NCBI GenBank assembly: GCA_017513965.1
Contig: JAFWMI010000066.1
Coordinates: 1-41,682, forward strand
Direction of reading: 5' to 3'
Length of the DNA: 41,682 bases
From: Atopobiaceae bacterium
Lineage (GTDB): Bacteria > Actinomycetota > Coriobacteriia > Coriobacteriales > Atopobiaceae
In this document: in pieces, positions 1-6,997 of the stretch
How positions within the stretch are numbered: the first letter of the stretch is position 1
How the letters are laid out: the number at the start of each line of letters is the position of its first letter
Notes under the pieces: model-generated
The model's database searches: none
Seen by the model: only the letters and a program-made list of their open reading frames with translations
Told to the model about the DNA's origin: nothing
Program-made: the position numbers and the translations under genes

Positions 1-119
1 TTATCTTGGTTAGCGAGAAATGGGCTTTTGATTCTCGCGCCCACGTTAAGGCGGTCGTGGTGCCTATGCTTCGCGCGCAGTTCTGCGAAGCAGCTGTTTG
101 AGCACGAAGCATAGGCACC
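1..119. repeat. Direct repeat, copy 1 (purH leader)
   Basis: These 119 bases are identical to 152-270 (offset 151). The copy contains a small hairpin (GCGAGAA at 13-19 with TTCTCGC at 32-38) and a larger one (arms 59-73 and 105-119, 15 bp). Inside the large loop is a nested CTGC-GAA-GCAG hairpin. Identity starts at base 1 of the window, so the repeat may extend further left, and more copies may exist outside. Confidence 0.9.
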
Positions 120-127
120 TACAAGAC

Positions 128-144
128 GCGCCGCGAAGCGGCGC
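128..144. other. GC-rich GAA-triloop hairpin between the repeats
   Basis: GCGCCGC (128-134), loop GAA, GCGGCGC (138-144) form a perfect 7-bp stem in the 32-base spacer between the two leader repeats. There is no T-run, so it is unlikely to be an intrinsic terminator. Its function is unknown. Confidence 0.6.
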
Positions 145-151
145 ACACATA

Positions 152-270
152 TTATCTTGGTTAGCGAGAAATGGGCTTTTGATTCTCGCGCCCACGTTAA
201 GGCGGTCGTGGTGCCTATGCTTCGCGCGCAGTTCTGCGAAGCAGCTGTTTGAGCACGAAGCATAGGCACC
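152..270. repeat. Direct repeat, copy 2 (purH leader)
   Basis: This second, identical copy of the 119-bp element lies directly upstream of purH. Perfect identity suggests a recent duplication, gene conversion or selection on sequence. Only here does the main hairpin extend to 21 bp, because the bases after the repeat (ACGACC, 271-276) pair with GGTCGT at 204-209. Confidence 0.9.
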
Positions 271-276
271 ACGACC
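204..276 (+). promoter_or_regulatory. Long hairpin in the purH 5' leader
   Basis: Arms 204-224 and 256-276 are perfect 21-bp complements around a 31-base loop that holds a 4-bp CTGC/GCAG hairpin with a GAA loop. The structure ends 8 bases before the Shine-Dalgarno sequence AAAGGAG (285-291). CCACG at 192-196 can also pair with CGTGG at 207-211, so two mutually exclusive folds are possible. I do not recognise a known purine or ZTP riboswitch core. A regulatory role for purH is inferred from position only. Confidence 0.45.
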
Positions 277-297
277 TCAACAACAAAGGAGCACAGC

Positions 298-1479
298 ATG
301 AACGAATTGGAACTCAAGTACGGCATGAACCCGAATCAAAAGCCTTCGCGCATCTTCATGAAGGACGGGTCCGACCTCCCCATTAAGGTGCTGCAGGGCA
401 AGCCTGGATTCATCAACTTCCTCGACGCACTCAACTCCTGGCAGCTTGTGCGCGACCTCAAGGAAGCCACGGGCCTGCCTTCTGCCGCGTCATTCAAGCA
501 CGTTTCTCCTGCCGGCGCCGCCGTCGGTACACCCCTCTCGGACATCGACCGCCAGATCTACTTTGTGGGCGACAACCTGCCCGATCCTTCCCCCATCGCC
601 TGCGCCTACATCCGTGCTCGTGGCGCCGACCGCATGAGCTCCTACGGTGACTGGGCAGCGCTGAGCGACGTGTGCGACGCCGACACCGCCGCCTATCTCA
701 AGCCCGAGGTCTCCGACGGCATTATTGCGCCCGGCTACACCGACGAGGCGCTGACCATTCTCGCTCAAAAGAAGGGCGGCAACTATAACGTGGTGCAGAT
801 CGACCCCACCTACGAGTGTGCCCCCATCGAGACCAAGGACGTGTTTGGCATCACCTTTGAGCAGGGGCACAACAACTACAAGGTGGACCGCGCGCTTGTC
901 TCCAACTTCGTAACCCAGAACAAGGACGTGCCCGACGAGGCGCTCGTCGACATGATCATCAGTCTCATCACCCTCAAGTACACGCAGTCCAACTCCGTCT
1001 GCTACGTAAAGGACGGCCAGGCAATCGGCGTGGGCGCCGGTCAGCAGAGCCGCGTGCACTGCACCCGCCTCGCCGGCAACAAGGCGGACACATGGTACCT
1101 GCGCCGCCACCCCAAGGTGCTCGGCCTCAAGTTTGTGGACGGCATTCGTCGTGCCAACCGCGACAACGCCATCGACGTGTACATCTCGGACGAGCACGAC
1201 GACGTGCTGCGCGACGGCGAGTGGCAAAAGTGGTTTGCCGAGCGCCCCGAGGTTCTAACCCGCGAGGAGAAAGCCGAGTGGATTGCCACGCAAACCGGCG
1301 TGACGGTGGGTTCCGACGCGTTCTTCCCCTTTGGCGACAACGTCGAGCGCGCGCACAAGAGTGGCGTGAGCTACATTGCCGAGCCTGGCGGCTCCATCCG
1401 CGACGACAACGTGATTGAGACGGCCGACAAGTACGGCATCGCCATGTGCTTTACCGGCATGCGCCTGTTCCACCACTAA
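298..1479 (+). CDS. purH: Stand-alone AICAR transformylase (PurH-type, no IMP cyclohydrolase domain)
   Basis: It catalyses formylation of AICAR with 10-formyl-tetrahydrofolate, the penultimate step of IMP synthesis in the cytoplasm. The 393-aa product begins with the AICARFT signature KYGMNPNQ and carries ASFKHVSPAGAA (about residues 64-75), KYTQSNSV (about 228-235) and GAGQQSRVHCTR (about 247-258), all typical of the PurH transformylase domain. Bifunctional PurH proteins are about 510-530 aa, with an N-terminal MGS-like cyclohydrolase domain. That domain is absent here, and nothing in the 297 bases upstream supplies it. Start: ATG with AAAGGAG 6 bases upstream. The last step to IMP must come from another gene outside the window. 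The gene is preceded by a duplicated structured leader and followed by a hairpin terminator. Confidence 0.92.
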   Translation: MNELELKYGMNPNQKPSRIFMKDGSDLPIKVLQGKPGFINFLDALNSWQLVRDLKEATGLPSAASFKHVSPAGAAVGTPLSDIDRQIYFVGDNLPDPSPIACAYIRARGADRMSSYGDWAALSDVCDADTAAYLKPEVSDGIIAPGYTDEALTILAQKKGGNYNVVQIDPTYECAPIETKDVFGITFEQGHNNYKVDRALVSNFVTQNKDVPDEALVDMIISLITLKYTQSNSVCYVKDGQAIGVGAGQQSRVHCTRLAGNKADTWYLRRHPKVLGLKFVDGIRRANRDNAIDVYISDEHDDVLRDGEWQKWFAERPEVLTREEKAEWIATQTGVTVGSDAFFPFGDNVERAHKSGVSYIAEPGGSIRDDNVIETADKYGIAMCFTGMRLFHH

Positions 1480-1502
1480 GCCCAAGCAAGTCTCGATAAA
1501 CT

Positions 1503-1549
1503 GGTGGCCGCCCACCCGTGCTTCGCACGAGCGGGCGGCCACCTTGCTT
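1503..1549. terminator. Hairpin terminator between purH and the flavoprotein operon
   Basis: GGTGGCCGCCC (1503-1513) pairs with GGGCGGCCACC (1533-1543), with an inner GTGC-TTC-GCAC stem (1518-1528). A weak T-rich stretch follows. It sits between convergent genes, so it may stop transcription from both sides. Confidence 0.65.
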
Positions 1550-1559
1550 GCTCGTTCCG

Positions 1560-2096
1560 TTACTTCAAAGAACGCCCGAGCGCGTAAGCCTCCCGAGGAT
1601 AACGGCTCGCACGCGTAGAGCTCGGCGTACCGCAACCATACCCCAGCACCATACCGCAGTCTTGCCAATGGAGGTAACGCACGAGCGTGTGGTAGTGGGC
1701 TGCGAGTGCCTCAAAAGTCCAGTCGTCTGCATTCCAGGCCACCGTGAGCAGGGCAGAGCGAAGACGGCGTCCCGTAATGCTTGCGTTTGCCGAGCAAAAA
1801 CGGTCAATCACGGTCTTGAGCTGTGCCGTCATCCCGTAGTAGTAGAGCGGTGTTGCGAGGACCAACATGTCGGCATCGAGGATCTTCTTTCGCAGGACGT
1901 CCATGCCGTCGTGCTGCACGCACGGACCCTCGTAGCCACACGCCACGCACCCGGTGCAGGGTGATATGTTTAGCCTGCACACATCCACGCGCTCCACGGC
2001 GTTTCCAGCCTCGCGGGCGCCACGGCAAAACTCATCGACCAGCACAGACGTGGAGCCCTGTAAGTTGGGACTCGCCTGAAGAACGAGCACCCTCAT
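1560..2096 (-). CDS. NADPH-dependent FMN reductase / iron-sulfur-flavoprotein-like oxidoreductase
   Basis: This 178-aa flavodoxin-fold protein of the FMN_red/Flavodoxin_2 type is probably a cytoplasmic NAD(P)H-dependent flavin reductase or quinone/nitro-reductase. The N-terminal LQASPNLQGST (residues 5-15) is the FMN phosphate-binding loop. A cysteine cluster CTGCVACGYEGPC (about 47-59) resembles the metal- or redox-active motif of iron-sulfur flavoproteins. ATPLYYYGMTAQLK (about 80-93) is the usual flavin-ring-contacting segment. Its ATG overlaps the TGA of the upstream flavodoxin-like gene (ATGA, 2093-2096 on the minus strand), so the two are translationally coupled and probably act together. 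The substrate cannot be read from sequence. Confidence 0.85.
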   Translation of the reverse strand: MRVLVLQASPNLQGSTSVLVDEFCRGAREAGNAVERVDVCRLNISPCTGCVACGYEGPCVQHDGMDVLRKKILDADMLVLATPLYYYGMTAQLKTVIDRFCSANASITGRRLRSALLTVAWNADDWTFEALAAHYHTLVRYLHWQDCGMVLGYGCGTPSSTRASRYPREAYALGRSLK

Positions 2097-2569
2097 TTCA
2101 GCACTCCCTTAGCCCATGCCGCAATCTTGACGCTTGAGGGACGACCATTGAGCAGGCCGCCTTCCTTAACCTGCGACTCTGGCAGCAGCGAACGAATGCG
2201 AGACGTCGCCTGCCCAATGCCGCTGCCTCCACTCGTCGCGAAGGGCACCACGACGGCGCCCTTGAGGTCACTAGCCTCCAAGAACGTGTCGACGATGCGC
2301 GGCTCCACATACCACCAAATGGGAAAACCCACAAAGACCGTATCGTAGGACGACGTGTTGGGCGCGCCCACTATGGCAGGGCGAGCGGTTTCGTCGCCCA
2401 TCTCCAATGACGATCGGCTCTCTCGGTTGTTCCAGTTTAGATCTGCCCGCGTATAGGGCACTTCGGGCTCGATTTGATACAGATCGGCACCTATCGCAGA
2501 GGACAGTTCGCGCGCAACCTGCGCTGTTGTTCCGCTTGCACTAAAGAATGCCACCAACGTCTTTGTCAT
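2093..2569 (-). CDS. Flavodoxin family protein
   Basis: The 158-aa product starts MTKTLVAFFSASGTTAQVA, which is the FMN-binding loop (SASGTT) of flavodoxins. It continues with GFPIWWYVEPRIVDTFLE (about residues 88-105) and a SGGSG segment, both common in the flavodoxin_4 group. I chose ATG at 2569 because AAGGAG lies 6 bases upstream (2575-2580). An in-frame extension to 2755 is open but lacks a convincing ribosome site and family similarity. It is probably a small electron carrier or NAD(P)H-flavin oxidoreductase, and is co-transcribed with the coupled FMN-reductase gene downstream. Confidence 0.85.
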   Translation of the reverse strand: MTKTLVAFFSASGTTAQVARELSSAIGADLYQIEPEVPYTRADLNWNNRESRSSLEMGDETARPAIVGAPNTSSYDTVFVGFPIWWYVEPRIVDTFLEASDLKGAVVVPFATSGGSGIGQATSRIRSLLPESQVKEGGLLNGRPSSVKIAAWAKGVLK

Positions 2570-2791
2570 CGTCGCTCCTTCTTCTTTGCCTCCGCACGTC
2601 TTGTATGACTCCATTTTGCGCGAATCCCATAACCCCATTGAATCGTCCTTCGGCCCCCACGTCCAATGCTTGTTCTGAATACGTTCCATGCGCTTTTCGC
2701 ATAGAGCCGATATAACGAAAAAGGGACGCAGCGGGACATGTCCCCGCAAAACCATTCCCGTAAAAAAACGTGCCGTTCACGCGATATGAAC

Positions 2792-2838
2792 GTTTTTGAC
2801 TATTATTGATTGTTTTTGATTCATTTTGTTGCTACAAT
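2792..2838 (+). promoter_or_regulatory. fru operon promoter with phased TGAY operator array
   Basis: A plausible sigma-A promoter is TTGTTT (2810-2815), 17 bases, TACAAT (2833-2838). Overlapping it, TGAC/TGAT occurs at 2797, 2807 and 2817, exactly 10 bases (one helical turn) apart, and GTTTTTGA is repeated at 2792 and 2812. DeoR-family sugar repressors commonly bind tandem short repeats, so this is a candidate autoregulatory operator for the repressor encoded just downstream. Confidence 0.5.
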
Positions 2839-2868
2839 TACCTCAGCGAAGGGAAAGGGGAGCCACAC

Positions 2869-3630
2869 GTGATTGCCGAAGAGCGGCTAAACCGCATCGT
2901 GAGTCTTGTAAACGAAAGAGGGGCCGTCTCTGTTCCGGAGCTCATGGAACTGCTCAGCATTTCGGAGTCCACCATCCGTCGCGACCTCATTAAGCTGGAC
3001 AAACAGGGGCTGCTCAACAAGGTTCACGGCGGCGCCACACGCATTCGCTCCGACTATGTGGTGGCAGACCAATCCATGGCCGGCCGGCAAACGCTCCACA
3101 TGACCGAAAAGCGTCTTATTGGTGCATATGCCGCCAAAATCATTCAACCCGACGACTTCGTGTTTATCGACGGCGGAACCACTACCGAATGCCTCGTGGA
3201 ATCGATTACCGAAACCCATGCAACCTACCTCACCAACTCGCTCCCCCATGCACAGCGTCTTTTGGCCAAGGGTTGTCGAACGCTTTTGCCCGGCGGCGAA
3301 GTAAAACAAGCTACAGAGGTGCTTGTTGGTGCAGAAACAGTCAATACCATTCGTCGATACCACTTCACCATCGGCTTTTGGGGAACCAACGGAGCGGGAC
3401 TTGAGACGGGCTTTACCACGCCCGAGTTTAGCGAAGCAGCAGTAAAACAAATCTCACTTGAGCACACGGTACGCCCCTATGTGTTGTGCGATTCTAGTAA
3501 AATGTCAAAGACCTCACTTATCACGTTCGCTGAGTTCATGGATGCGACGGTCGTCACAGATCGTCTTCCAGATAATGAGGGCGCGTTTCGTATGGCAGGC
3601 AATGTTGTGGAAGTGAAGGAGGAGCAATGA
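2869..3630 (+). CDS. fruR: DeoR-family transcriptional repressor of the fructose operon
   Basis: This 253-aa DeoR-type regulator has an N-terminal winged helix-turn-helix (RLNRIVSLVNERGAVSVPEL, then SISESTIRRDLIKLDKQG and VHGGA, residues about 5-57). A C-terminal DeoRC effector domain resembles phosphosugar isomerases (FIDGGTTTE, about 101-109; NSLPHAQ; GFTTPEFSEAAVKQ). It probably senses fructose-1-phosphate and represses the operon, inferred from its position before fruK and fruA. I chose GTG at 2869 because a purine-rich Shine-Dalgarno GGAAAGGGGAG sits 6 bases before it, and this gives the normal family length. The in-frame ATG at 2806 lies inside the predicted promoter. Its TGA overlaps the ATG of fruK. 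Confidence 0.9.
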   Translation: MIAEERLNRIVSLVNERGAVSVPELMELLSISESTIRRDLIKLDKQGLLNKVHGGATRIRSDYVVADQSMAGRQTLHMTEKRLIGAYAAKIIQPDDFVFIDGGTTTECLVESITETHATYLTNSLPHAQRLLAKGCRTLLPGGEVKQATEVLVGAETVNTIRRYHFTIGFWGTNGAGLETGFTTPEFSEAAVKQISLEHTVRPYVLCDSSKMSKTSLITFAEFMDATVVTDRLPDNEGAFRMAGNVVEVKEEQ

Positions 3631-4529
3631 TTTACACAGTCACGTTTAATCCCTCCCTGGACTACATCGTCCGGGTGGAGGACCTCAAGCTTGGGGAGGT
3701 GAACCGTGTCTACTACGAGAACATCCTTCCCGGTGGTAAGGGCATCAACGTGTCAATCGTGCTCAAGAACCTAGGACACGATAACACCGCTTTGGGCTTC
3801 ATGGCTGGCTTCACGGGCAAAGAGATTGCCTCCAGCATGGAGAAGTACGGTGTAACCTGCGACTTCATCGATGTAGCCGAGGGCATGAGCCGCATCAACG
3901 TAAAGATCAAGAGCAACGAGGAGTCCGAGATCAACGGCCTTGGCCCCAAGATCACCGAAGCCGACATCGAGGCGCTGTATGCCAAGCTCGACGAGCTCAA
4001 GGAAGGCGACTACCTCGTGATTGCCGGTAGCGTACCGTCCACCCTGCCTGGCGACATGTACGAGCGCATCATGAGCCGCCTGGAAGGCCGCGGCATCAAC
4101 ATTGCCGTTGACGCCGAGCGCGACCTGCTCACGCGCGTGCTCAAGTATCATCCGTTCGTAATCAAGCCCAACAATCACGAGCTGGGCGACATCTTTGGCG
4201 TAAAGCTCACCACCAAGGACGAGGTCGTACCGTATGCCAAGAAGCTGCAGGAGCAGGGCGCGCGCAACGTGCTTATCTCCATGGCTGGCGAGGGCGCCGT
4301 ATTTGTGTCCGAGGAGGGCGAGGTCGTCAAGAGCGAAGCCCCCAAGGGCAAGGTCGTCAACTCCGTAGGCGCAGGCGACTCCATGGTCGCAGGCTTCGTG
4401 GCCGGCACCATCGAGACGGGCGACTACGCGCAGGCGTTCCGCATGGGTCTGTGCACCGGTTCGGCGAGCGCATTCTCGCCCGACCTGGCAACGCGCGCAG
4501 AGGTTGAGGCACTGCTCGCAACGCTGTAA
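3627..4529 (+). CDS. fruK: 1-phosphofructokinase
   Basis: This 300-aa PfkB/ribokinase-family kinase phosphorylates fructose-1-phosphate to fructose-1,6-bisphosphate in the cytoplasm, after uptake by the PTS. It begins IYTVTFNPSLDYIV and has the first PfkB signature GGKGINVSIVLKNLG (about residues 37-51). The second signature, NSVGAGDSMVAGFVAG (about 246-261), includes the catalytic-base Asp of GAGD. The length equals the family norm. The start ATG overlaps the stop of the repressor gene, with GGAGG just upstream, so translation is coupled. The EIIABC gene follows after 131 bases. Confidence 0.95.
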   Translation: MIYTVTFNPSLDYIVRVEDLKLGEVNRVYYENILPGGKGINVSIVLKNLGHDNTALGFMAGFTGKEIASSMEKYGVTCDFIDVAEGMSRINVKIKSNEESEINGLGPKITEADIEALYAKLDELKEGDYLVIAGSVPSTLPGDMYERIMSRLEGRGINIAVDAERDLLTRVLKYHPFVIKPNNHELGDIFGVKLTTKDEVVPYAKKLQEQGARNVLISMAGEGAVFVSEEGEVVKSEAPKGKVVNSVGAGDSMVAGFVAGTIETGDYAQAFRMGLCTGSASAFSPDLATRAEVEALLATL

Positions 4530-4537
4530 GGCAATTC

Positions 4538-4616
4538 GGGGACTTGTCCCCTTTTGCATATGGAGGTGTTCCGCGCATTGGGAGGCACACCTCTAGGAGG
4601 TATCTCTCCCAATGCG
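4538..4616 (+). promoter_or_regulatory. Two hairpins in the fruK-fruA gap
   Basis: GGGGA-CTTG-TCCCC (4538-4551) is followed by TTTT and could act as a weak attenuator. A second structure pairs 4574-4584 with 4606-4616 (11 bp), enclosing an AGGAGG (4595-4600). AGGTGT (4564-4569) can alternatively pair with ACACCT (4587-4592). The pattern would suit differential expression of kinase and permease or mRNA processing, but no function is proven. Confidence 0.4.
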
Positions 4617-4660
4617 TGGAAGGTAGGAAGGCACTAGGTAAAGGAAAGGAAGGGCAAGAC

Positions 4661-6601
4661 GTGAAAATCACCGATTTGCTCAAGGCTGAGGGCATTAAGG
4701 TTGGCGCATCCGCGGCCAACCAAATGGATGCCATCGACCAGCTTGTCGCATTGCAGGATGCAAGCGGCAACATCTCGGACAAAGCCGCGTACAAGGAGGC
4801 CATCCTTGCACGTGAGTCCGAGTTCTCCACCGCAGTGGGCGACGGCATTGCCATCCCCCACGCAAAGACCGCTTCTGTTAAGAAGCCCGGCCTTGCCGCG
4901 ATGACGGTTCCTGGCGGCGTTGACTGGAAGGCGCCCGACGGACAAAACTCCGACCTCATGTTCATGATCGCCGCTCCCGAGGGCGAAGCGAACACCCACC
5001 TGGAGATTCTGGCCAATCTCTCCGCGATGCTCATGCATGAGGAATTTGCTAACGCACTCCGCGCCGCAAAGACCCCGGCTGAGTTCCTTAAGGTAATCGA
5101 CGACGCCGAGGCTGAGCGCAACGCCGAGCAGGCCGCAAAGGCAGCCGCTCCCACCGGCGGCAACGGCCCGGACATCCTGGCCATCACCGCTTGCCCCACC
5201 GGCATCGCCCACACCTACATGGCAGCCGAGAACCTCGAGAAGAAGGCCGCCGAGATGGGCCTCGTGCTCAAGGCCGAGACGCAGGGCTCCGCTGGCGCCA
5301 AGAACGTCCTCACCGCCGAAGAGATCGCCAACTGCAAGGGCATCATCATCGCTGCCGACAAGAACGTCGACCGCGCGCGCTTTGCAGGCAAGCAGGTGTA
5401 CGTCACCAACGTCTCCGCAGGCATCAATGAGCCCGAGAAGCTCATCAACATCATCCTCAACAACGAGGCTCCCGTACAGGAGGGCACCGTCGTCTCCGCT
5501 GACGCAGCTGCAACCGACGAGAGCATCGGCTCCCAGATTTACAAGCACCTCATGAACGGCGTCTCCCACATGCTCCCGTTCGTCATCGGCGGCGGCATCC
5601 TCACCGCTCTCGCGTTCCTGTTCGACATGGGCGCGGCCGGCACCGGCGCTTACGGCTCCTCCACCATGGTCGCCGCATTCTTCAAGAAGATCGGCGAAGA
5701 GGCCTTTGGCATGATGCTGCCCATCCTCGCGGGCTACATCGCCATGTCCATCGCAGACCGTCCTGGCCTCGCCCCCGGCGTGGTTGGCGGCCTTATGGCC
5801 AAGAGCGGCATTAACATCGCGTTCCTCCAGACCGCTCCCGACTTTGACGCGAGCGTGTGCGTCTCCGGCGGCTTCCTTGCCGCTCTGGCAGCTGGCTTCA
5901 TCGCAGGCTACCTCACCAACTTCATCAAGAAGCTCTGCGACAACCTGCCCGACGCTCTTGAGGGCATCAAGCCGATTCTGCTCTACCCCGTGCTCGGCAC
6001 GCTCGCCATCGGCGCCATCATGTACCTGCTCAACCCCATCTTTGGTATGCTCAACACCGCGATGAACGACTTCCTCAACGGCATGGGCACCGCAAACGCC
6101 GTACTGCTTGGCGCAGTCGTTGGTGGCATGATGTCCATCGACTTTGGTGGCCCGTTCAACAAGGCTTCCTACGTCTTCTGCACCGGCCTGCTCGCCTCTG
6201 GCACCGAGATGGGCCAGGTTGCCATGGCTGCCTGCATGGCTGGCGGCATGGTTCCTCCCATCGTTATCGCCCTTTCCACCACGTTCTTCAAGAACAAGTG
6301 GAGCAAGGCTGACCGCGACGCCGGTCTGGTGAACTACATCATGGGCCTGTCCTTCATCTCCGAGGGCGCCATCCCGTTCGCCGCTGCCGACCCCGGCCAC
6401 GTCATCCCCACCTGCGTAATTGGTTCCGCTATTGCTGGCGCCATGTCCGCTGCCTTCGGTTGCACCAGCCCCGCTCCTCACGGCGGCGCTTGGGTACTCC
6501 CGGTTATCGGCAACCCCGTCATGTGGCTCATCGCAATCGTTGCCGGCTCCGTTGTTGGCGCTCTGATCCTCTCCTTCTGGAAGAAGCCCTACGAGGAGTA
6601 G
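4661..6601 (+). CDS. fruA: PTS fructose-specific EIIABC permease
   Basis: The 646-aa fused phosphotransferase transporter takes up fructose and phosphorylates it at C1. Domains in order: EIIA (about residues 1-145) with phospho-acceptor His67 in GIAIPHAKTA; an Ala-rich linker; EIIB (about 170-270) with active Cys178 in ITACPTGIAHTYMAA; EIIC (about 295-640), a multi-pass membrane domain with the family segments FVIGGGILTALAF and FGGPFNKASY. GTG at 4661 is preferred because AGGAAGG is about 7 bases upstream and the product then starts at the normal EIIA beginning; a longer in-frame start at 4544 runs through the intergenic hairpins. EI and HPr are not in the window. Confidence 0.95.
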   Translation: MKITDLLKAEGIKVGASAANQMDAIDQLVALQDASGNISDKAAYKEAILARESEFSTAVGDGIAIPHAKTASVKKPGLAAMTVPGGVDWKAPDGQNSDLMFMIAAPEGEANTHLEILANLSAMLMHEEFANALRAAKTPAEFLKVIDDAEAERNAEQAAKAAAPTGGNGPDILAITACPTGIAHTYMAAENLEKKAAEMGLVLKAETQGSAGAKNVLTAEEIANCKGIIIAADKNVDRARFAGKQVYVTNVSAGINEPEKLINIILNNEAPVQEGTVVSADAAATDESIGSQIYKHLMNGVSHMLPFVIGGGILTALAFLFDMGAAGTGAYGSSTMVAAFFKKIGEEAFGMMLPILAGYIAMSIADRPGLAPGVVGGLMAKSGINIAFLQTAPDFDASVCVSGGFLAALAAGFIAGYLTNFIKKLCDNLPDALEGIKPILLYPVLGTLAIGAIMYLLNPIFGMLNTAMNDFLNGMGTANAVLLGAVVGGMMSIDFGGPFNKASYVFCTGLLASGTEMGQVAMAACMAGGMVPPIVIALSTTFFKNKWSKADRDAGLVNYIMGLSFISEGAIPFAAADPGHVIPTCVIGSAIAGAMSAAFGCTSPAPHGGAWVLPVIGNPVMWLIAIVAGSVVGALILSFWKKPYEE

Positions 6602-6653
6602 GTCCCTTCCCTTGCGCTCCAAGGTATGAGCAGCCTTTGAGCGTCCCTAAGCC

Positions 6654-6699
6654 AGGGGAAAGGCCCCGTCGTTACGACGTCGGGGCCTTTCCCCTTTTT
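6654..6699 (+). terminator. Strong intrinsic terminator of the fru operon
   Basis: A 14-bp perfect stem (AGGGGAAAGGCCCC, 6654-6667, with 6682-6695) encloses a GTCGTTACGAC loop and runs into TTTTT (6695-6699). It closes the repressor-kinase-permease operon. Confidence 0.92.
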
Positions 6700-6997
6700 C
6701 GTTTCCATGGCTACTGGGGAATAGGGCGGCAAAGTGTACGCGCGATCGTTCAGCTTTCCAATAACCCCAGTTGGCGCACAGGCTTCGGTTCGCGCGCGTA
6801 CACTCTATAAAATACAGAGTGTACGCGCGGCGACCTTAGTCTTGATTGCCAACAGGGTTTATACGTTTTTTAACCAATCGTACGTACACTTTCCCTGCGC
6901 GCCTCAATAATTCGCGGAAGCCAATGACGCCCCGCCTTGACTTTGCGCACCCGCCAAAGATACGCTGAAAGAACAAGCGGCGATGGAGGAGGCAGTC
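6700..6997. promoter_or_regulatory. Intergenic region with AGTGTAC/CGCGCG palindromes
   Basis: The sequence between the fru terminator and the ChW gene holds AGTGTACGCGCG at 6733-6744. A 14-bp inverted repeat (arms 6793-6806 and 6816-6829, spacer ATAAAATAC) has the same core, and a further GTACACT sits at 6884-6890. Four copies of the AGTGTAC core within 160 bases suggest a regulator-binding cluster. A possible promoter for the downstream gene is TTGACT (6937-6942) with GATACG (6959-6964). No coding region is evident. Confidence 0.5.

Noticed and set aside
1-297. ZTP (pfl), purine or THF riboswitch before purH
   Set aside because: The conserved core sequences of these riboswitches as I know them are not visible. 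Only position before a purine gene supports the idea. Infernal would decide it.
490-1227. 245-codon minus-strand frame over purH
   Set aside because: It has a Val/Gly/His-rich antisense artefact composition and no motif, and purH itself is certain.
1518-1964. 148-codon plus-strand frame over the FMN-reductase gene
   Set aside because: It is antisense to a gene with clear flavodoxin motifs and begins within a terminator hairpin.
4612-4626. Four-codon leader peptide gene before fruA
   Set aside because: An AGGAGG lies 11 bases upstream, but four codons and long spacing are weak evidence. It is mentioned only as part of the hairpin finding.
4634-6622. 662-codon open frame on the minus strand across the fructose permease gene
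   Set aside because: It is antisense to a strongly supported EIIABC gene, has Gly/Asp/His-rich nonsense-like composition, and shows no ribosome site or family motif. It is a by-product of high-GC codon use.
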